NCBI GenBank assembly: GCA_020354085.1
Contig: CP070641.1
Location: forward strand, 2,006,484-2,025,559
Length of the DNA: 19,076 bases
Source of the DNA: Pseudomonadota bacterium
GTDB taxonomy: Bacteria; Pseudomonadota; Gammaproteobacteria; Acidiferrobacterales; Sulfurifustaceae
Direction: 5' to 3'
In this document: in pieces, positions 15,621-19,076 of the stretch
Layout of the letters: every line of letters starts with the position of its first letter
Position numbering within the stretch: position 1 is the stretch's first letter
Position numbers and translations under genes: made by a program
The notes under the pieces: model-generated
Databases searched by the model: none
What the model was told of the DNA's origin: nothing
What the model saw: only the letters and a program-made list of their open reading frames with translations

Positions 15621-17900
15621 TTACGCCCGGAAGAATCGCAGGCGGTTGGCGTTGCTCACCACCGTCACCGACGACATCGCCATGGCAGCGCCGGCAATCA
15701 CCGGGTTGAGCAGCAAGCCGGTAAACGGGAATAGCACGCCAGCCGCCACGGGAATGCCGAGCGTGTTGTAGATGAATGCCCCGAACAGATTCTGCTTGAT
15801 ATTGCGCACCGTCGCCTTGGAGATGGCGATGGCGTCCGGCACGCCCGCGAGCGAGCCGCGCATCAAGGTCACATCCGCCGATTCGATGGCGACGTCAGTA
15901 CCGGTGCCGATGGCGTAACCGACGTCGGCCTGCGCCAGCGCCGGCGCGTCGTTGATGCCATCGCCTACCATTGCCACGCATTCGCCCCGCGCCTGGAGTG
16001 CCTCGACTTTCTTTGCCTTGTCCTCGGGAAGAACTTCGGCGATCACCTCGTCGATCCCGACTTGCTTGGCCACCGCCTCGGCGGTGGCGCGGTTGTCGCC
16101 GGTGAGCAGTATTACCTTAAGCCCGAGCGCATGCATGCGCGCGACCGCAGACTTTGAGTCCTGTTTGATCGGATCGGCGACCGCGACGATGCCGGCCGCT
16201 TTGCTATCGACGGCCAAATACATCGGCGTCTGCGCCTGTGCGGCGAGTTCCGTCGCACGCACCGGCAGTTCGCTTAGCGCGACATTGAATTTCTTCATGA
16301 GCTTGTCATTGCCGAGCAGCACGTCCCGACCACCAACGCGGCCGTGCACGCCGTGACCGGCAATGGCATCGAAATCTTCGACCGCCGATACCGACGCGCC
16401 CCGCTCTTTCGCAGCCTCAACGATGGCCAACGCCAAGGGATGTTCCGAGCCGGTCTCGAGGCTGGCGGCGATTGATAGCAATTCGGATTCCTCGAAACCG
16501 GAAACTGCAACCAGCGTTGTCACGGTCGGGCGCCCGGCCGTCACCGTGCCAGTCTTGTCGAGCACCACCGCCGTCAGGCGGCCGGCCTGCTGCAGCGCCT
16601 CACCATTCCTTATAAGGATGCCGTACTCGGCGGCCTTACCGACCCCGACCATGATCGAGATCGGCGTGGCGAGTCCAAGCGCGCAGGGACAGGCAATGAT
16701 CAGCACCGTCATGGTCGCCACCAGCGCGAAACTCACGCGCGGCGCGGGTCCGAGGTTGAACCAAGCCAGGAAGGTCAGGACACCAATAATAAGTACGGTT
16801 GGAACGAACACGGCTGAGATCTTGTCCGCCAACCGCCCGATGGCGGGCTTGCTCGCCTGCGCCCGCCGCACCAACTCGATAATGCGCGCCAATGCTGTGT
16901 CGGCACCGATGCGCGTGGCCTTGAACAGAAACGTGCCGCTCTTGTTGATCGTGCCACCGGTCACGGCGTCGCCGACCTGCTTTTCCACCGGCAACGGCTC
17001 GCCGGTCAGCATCGATTCATCAATCGTCGAGCGTCCGTCGATGATCTCGCCATCGACTGGAATCTTTTCACCCGGACGGACGCGCACGGTCTCATCCAGT
17101 CCCACCTGTTCGATCGGTACATCCAGCTCCTTACCGTCCCTGACCACGCGCGCGGTCTTGGGCTGCAAGCCGATCAGGCGTTTGATCGCCTCCGAGGTCT
17201 TGCCGCGCGCGCGCATCTCGAGCGCCTGGCCGAGATTGATCAGGGCGATGATGATCGCCGCCGCCTCGAAATAGGCGTGGCGCGCGGTACTCGGCACGAC
17301 CTCGGGCCATAGCACCACCAATATCGAATACACCCAGGCCGTGCCAGTGCCGAGCGCGATAAGCGTGTCCATGTTGGCGTTGTGGCCCAAGAAAGATTTC
17401 CACGCGCCGCGGAAGAAGTGCCCGCCGGCGTAGACCAGCACGAACAGCGTGGCCGCGCCGACCACCAGCCAAAACGGCAGGGTTGCAGGCACACCGACAT
17501 GCGGCATGAGCCCAAGTGGTTCGGCGATCATGAGCGGTGCGCCGACAATTGCAGCGACGATGAATTTGCGCAGCAGCCCGCGGTAATGGGCGTACTCCGC
17601 CGCTTCTTTCTTTGACTCGTCCTCCAATCCGCGCAACTCGGCCGCCTGATAGTTGATGGCCTGCACAGCGGCGATGAGTTGTTGCGCGTTGGCACTGCCC
17701 GCGACGCTCGCGGTACGCTCGGCCAGGTTGACGTTGGCCTCGGTGACGCCCGGTACATTCTTAAGCGCCTGCTCGACGCGCGACACACAGCCAGCACAGT
17801 GCATGCCGGTTATCGACAGACGGGTCAGGTGTTCAGGGGCGGCGGTCATGGGTTGCACGGGCCTTACCGTTGAGACAGTGGACGGCGCGGCGCCGTTCAC
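15621..17900 (-). CDS. copA: Cu(I)-exporting P1B-type ATPase, CopA family
   Basis: The 759-residue ATPase exports Cu(I) from the cytoplasm. It has one N-terminal heavy-metal domain with GMHCAGC (C35, C38), eight predicted TM helices, actuator TGEP (299-302), the transmembrane CPC motif (404-406), phosphorylation motif DKTGT (448-452), SEHPLA (485-490), nucleotide-domain GDGIND (646-651), and the late-helix YN (711-712) and MSS (742-744) residues that mark the Cu(I) subclass. GTG 17900 gives a 17-residue extension before ATG 17849; only the GTG has a ribosome-site-like CAGGAG, about 12 bases upstream, and part of that site lies in a hairpin, so the true start is uncertain. It sits 80 bases downstream of a DUF3330-like gene and just upstream of a cupredoxin gene. 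Confidence 0.95.
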   Translation of the reverse strand: MNGAAPSTVSTVRPVQPMTAAPEHLTRLSITGMHCAGCVSRVEQALKNVPGVTEANVNLAERTASVAGSANAQQLIAAVQAINYQAAELRGLEDESKKEAAEYAHYRGLLRKFIVAAIVGAPLMIAEPLGLMPHVGVPATLPFWLVVGAATLFVLVYAGGHFFRGAWKSFLGHNANMDTLIALGTGTAWVYSILVVLWPEVVPSTARHAYFEAAAIIIALINLGQALEMRARGKTSEAIKRLIGLQPKTARVVRDGKELDVPIEQVGLDETVRVRPGEKIPVDGEIIDGRSTIDESMLTGEPLPVEKQVGDAVTGGTINKSGTFLFKATRIGADTALARIIELVRRAQASKPAIGRLADKISAVFVPTVLIIGVLTFLAWFNLGPAPRVSFALVATMTVLIIACPCALGLATPISIMVGVGKAAEYGILIRNGEALQQAGRLTAVVLDKTGTVTAGRPTVTTLVAVSGFEESELLSIAASLETGSEHPLALAIVEAAKERGASVSAVEDFDAIAGHGVHGRVGGRDVLLGNDKLMKKFNVALSELPVRATELAAQAQTPMYLAVDSKAAGIVAVADPIKQDSKSAVARMHALGLKVILLTGDNRATAEAVAKQVGIDEVIAEVLPEDKAKKVEALQARGECVAMVGDGINDAPALAQADVGYAIGTGTDVAIESADVTLMRGSLAGVPDAIAISKATVRNIKQNLFGAFIYNTLGIPVAAGVLFPFTGLLLNPVIAGAAMAMSSVTVVSNANRLRFFRA

Positions 17901-17915
17901 TTTGCCACAAGACTC

Positions 17916-17945
17916 CTGCTTCGCGCGACAACGTGCGCGAAGCAG
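17916..17945 (-). promoter_or_regulatory. Perfect 11-bp hairpin in the copA leader
   Basis: CTGCTTCGCGC (17916-17926) and GCGCGAAGCAG (17935-17945) form a perfect 11-bp stem with an 8-base loop. In the mRNA of the minus strand the 3' arm ends in CAG, which is part of the only Shine-Dalgarno-like sequence (CAGGAG) before the copA GTG. No T-run follows, so an intrinsic terminator is unlikely. Translational control of copA, or processing between the DUF3330-like and copA genes, fits better. Confidence 0.55.
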
Positions 17946-17980
17946 CGATTCCTTAGAAGAGATGCGCCGCTAGCCCTGTG

Positions 17981-18172
17981 TTAGGTCTGCTTTCCGCTTT
18001 CGGCGTTCTTCTCGCCTTTCTTGGACTTCCACTGTTCGTAGCATTCCGCGCCGCAGAAGTAGTAGACGTATTCCGTTCCCTCAGGCGAATCGGCCACTGA
18101 TTTCGGGACCTCTTTCAGACAGACCGCGCAGGCAACCGTTTCGGGCTCGACGATGTCTTCTTTCTCGACCAT
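17981..18172 (-). CDS. Small DUF3330-like cysteine metal-binding protein
   Basis: The 63-residue soluble protein has a CAVC pair (C15/C18), a central SPEGTEYVYYFCG segment and a second pair C40/C44 (CGAEC), followed by a lysine-rich tail. This resembles the DUF3330 and TRASH-type treble-clef families, small proteins found with mercury and copper resistance genes that bind soft metals or zinc through four cysteines. There is no signal peptide, so it is cytoplasmic. The start is well supported by AGGAGG seven bases upstream. It precedes copA by 80 bases on the same strand, which suggests copper buffering, metallochaperone or sensing functions. Family recognition is from motif memory. Confidence 0.75.
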   Translation of the reverse strand: MVEKEDIVEPETVACAVCLKEVPKSVADSPEGTEYVYYFCGAECYEQWKSKKGEKNAESGKQT

Positions 18173-18195
18173 GACACGTCCTCCTCGCTTTCATG

Positions 18196-18215
18196 CTCAA
18201 AGTCTATGCCTTGAG
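18196..18215 (-). promoter_or_regulatory. Small dyad upstream of the DUF3330-like gene
   Basis: CTCAA (18196-18200) and TTGAG (18211-18215) form an interrupted dyad 24 bases upstream of the ATG, close to a TAGACT hexamer that could serve as -10 on the minus strand. A metal-responsive MerR-type operator is one reading, but it does not match the CueR consensus well. The 114-base gap from 18173 to 18286 contains nothing else recognisable. Confidence 0.25.
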
Positions 18216-18286
18216 TCGCGATATTTCATTACTCTCTGCGCGCCATTAATGATCCTTATTCGACGCCCGGTGGGGGACCGATCGAT

Positions 18287-18679
18287 TTACGCCGCGGCCA
18301 GCCTGTCACGCACGCGTTCTAGTTTGACGCGAACTTCCTTGGCAACCGCGACGATGCCTGGGTTGTCAGTGAGCTTCATCACCGCGATCGGATCCATGAA
18401 TCCGATATTGATCTTCTTGTTCGGCTCCTCGCGCACGACCACGTTGCATGGCAGTAGCAAACCGATATCCGGGTCGGCGGAAATTGCGCGATGGGCAAGC
18501 GGCGGATTGCACGCGCCCAGAATCCGATAGGGTTGCCCGTCGATGTTGAGCTTGGCCTTCATTGTGGCCTGCACGTCGATCTCCGTCAGCACGCCGAACC
18601 CTTCGGCCTTAAGCGCCTCGGTGACGCGCTTGATGGCATTGTCAAAAGAATCTGAAATCTCGATGTTGAAACCGTACAT
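18287..18679 (-). CDS. DUF302 domain protein
   Basis: The 130-residue protein matches the DUF302 fold throughout: an N-terminal strand and helix (FNIEISDSFDNAIKRVTEALKAEGFGVLTEIDV), YRILGACNPPLAHRAI, DIGLLLPCNVVV, and a conserved end with INIGFMDPIAVM. C57 and C78 are the only cysteines. No signal peptide or TM helix is seen, so it is probably cytoplasmic. The molecular function of the family is not established. Genes of this family are often seen near sulfur-oxidation, cytochrome or metal genes. Here it follows a cytochrome c gene and a 25-residue membrane peptide with short gaps, and it likely shares their transcript. The start is supported by CGGAGTG shortly upstream of ATG. Confidence 0.85.
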   Translation of the reverse strand: MYGFNIEISDSFDNAIKRVTEALKAEGFGVLTEIDVQATMKAKLNIDGQPYRILGACNPPLAHRAISADPDIGLLLPCNVVVREEPNKKINIGFMDPIAVMKLTDNPGIVAVAKEVRVKLERVRDRLAAA

Positions 18680-18715
18680 GGAACACTCCGGAAACGAGCG
18701 GGCCAGGCAGACCCG

Positions 18716-18793
18716 TTACTTCTTGAGCAGGTACTTTATTAACGCGGCAATGACGAGGATGACGATGATCCAAATGGCGACCTGCATGGCCAT
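18716..18793 (-). CDS. 25-residue single-pass membrane peptide
   Basis: The frame encodes 25 residues: MAMQVAIWIIVILV, then IAALIKYLLKK, then stop TAA. It is one hydrophobic helix ending in a basic KYLLKK tail, which would orient the C terminus to the cytoplasm by the positive-inside rule. AGAGGA lies about four bases before the ATG. It sits 21 bases after the cytochrome c stop and 36 bases before the DUF302 start, so it fits the operon's spacing as a real gene rather than a chance frame. Small helices like this often stabilise larger membrane or cytochrome complexes; that role is inferred. Confidence 0.65.
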   Translation of the reverse strand: MAMQVAIWIIVILVIAALIKYLLKK

Positions 18794-18814
18794 AATTCCT
18801 CTCGGGTAGATACC

Positions 18815-19076
18815 TTAACCTTTAGGCGGTGGCATGGCGCTGTTGGCCTTCTGCCAGCGTGCGTAGACATCGGGCGGCCACAACGCCTGAAACCAACTGA
18901 TGATTTCCTCGATCTCTTTGTCCTTGAGACGATCATCCCAGGCCGGCATTACCGGCACGCCGTCTTTCTTCACGCCCTGTTTGACGAAGGCGATCATCTC
19001 GCGCTTGCTGCGCTTCCATTCCTTACCGGTTCCGTTGAGCGGTGGCGCCGCGGCCGGGACCTTGGGGTTGCCCCAA
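18815..19076 (-). CDS. Class I cytochrome c, C-terminal part only (5' end outside window)
   Basis: The frame is open from the window edge at 19076 to the stop at 18817-18815. The visible 86 residues carry the end of a cytochrome c domain: WGNPKVPAAAPPLNGTGKEW, a helix KREMIAFVKQGV, the axial methionine in PVMPAWDDRL, and the final helix KDKEIEEIISWFQALWP. The CxxCH motif and any signal peptide lie upstream of the window. An internal ATG at 18997 would give a fragment and is not the start. It is first of the visible genes in a minus-strand run with the small membrane peptide and DUF302. It may be a periplasmic electron carrier or a module of a larger oxidase or dehydrogenase. Confidence 0.85.
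   Translation of the reverse strand, partial: WGNPKVPAAAPPLNGTGKEWKRSKREMIAFVKQGVKKDGVPVMPAWDDRLKDKEIEEIISWFQALWPPDVYARWQKANSAMPPPKG

Noticed and set aside
17916..17945. Intrinsic terminator after the DUF3330-like gene
   Set aside because: The stem is strong but no T-run follows on the minus strand, and it abuts the copA ribosome site.
1..19076. CRISPR arrays, tRNA or rRNA genes, insertion sequences, phage genes
   Set aside because: I looked on both strands for direct repeats with spacers, tRNA-like cloverleaf signatures and transposase or integrase motifs and saw none.

Overview
The window is GC-rich and tightly packed, and it contains no rRNA, tRNA, CRISPR array or insertion sequence that I can see. 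A class A penicillin-binding protein of the PBP1b type, with an LpoP-like TPR lipoprotein behind it, points to a gammaproteobacterium. The many multiheme cytochromes, an FNR-type operator and a copper-handling cluster suggest a respiratory generalist or chemolithotroph able to exchange electrons with minerals or other extracellular partners. I cannot name the genus.

Layout. (1) Positions 1-4368, minus strand: a sensory operon read as PhnD-like periplasmic binding protein, membrane hybrid histidine kinase (HAMP, PAS, HisKA, HATPase, REC, Hpt), then a response regulator with an HD-GYP domain that is cut by the window edge. (2) Positions 4369-5046: a regulatory region with a GEMM-I-like (c-di-GMP riboswitch) 3' half that looks damaged, followed by a decayed single-heme cytochrome c gene whose heme motif has lost its second cysteine. 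(3) Positions 5047-7820, minus strand: PBP1b and its probable lipoprotein activator. (4) Positions 7988-15221: an extracellular electron transfer island. On the minus strand lie a decaheme surface lipoprotein (OmcA/MtrC family), a decaheme periplasmic cytochrome (MtrA family) and an outer-membrane barrel (MtrB family). Divergently on the plus strand lie a diheme cytochrome c and a tetraheme NapC/NirT/CymA-type quinol dehydrogenase. A perfect 14-bp FNR/FixK-type palindrome sits between the two arms. (5) Positions 15249-19076, minus strand: a copper-linked cluster of cytochrome c (partial), a 25-residue membrane peptide, a DUF302 protein, a DUF3330-like metal-binding protein, a CopA-type Cu(I) ATPase and a membrane-anchored cupredoxin.

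How it fits together (inference). Quinol oxidised by the CymA-like protein would feed the periplasmic diheme cytochrome, then MtrA inside the MtrB barrel, then the MtrC/OmcA-like lipoprotein on the cell surface; the reverse direction, for electron uptake, is equally possible. This totals 26 hemes in one divergent locus. The FNR-type site is placed about 41 bp from a -10-like hexamer on each side, so one oxygen- or redox-responsive regulator could switch both arms together. The mRNA segment between the mtrC-like and mtrA-like genes can fold into nested long stems and may set the ratio of surface to periplasmic cytochrome. The PhnD-like/kinase/HD-GYP operon would turn a periplasmic ligand signal into c-di-GMP breakdown, next to what looks like a relic of a c-di-GMP riboswitch and its cytochrome target.
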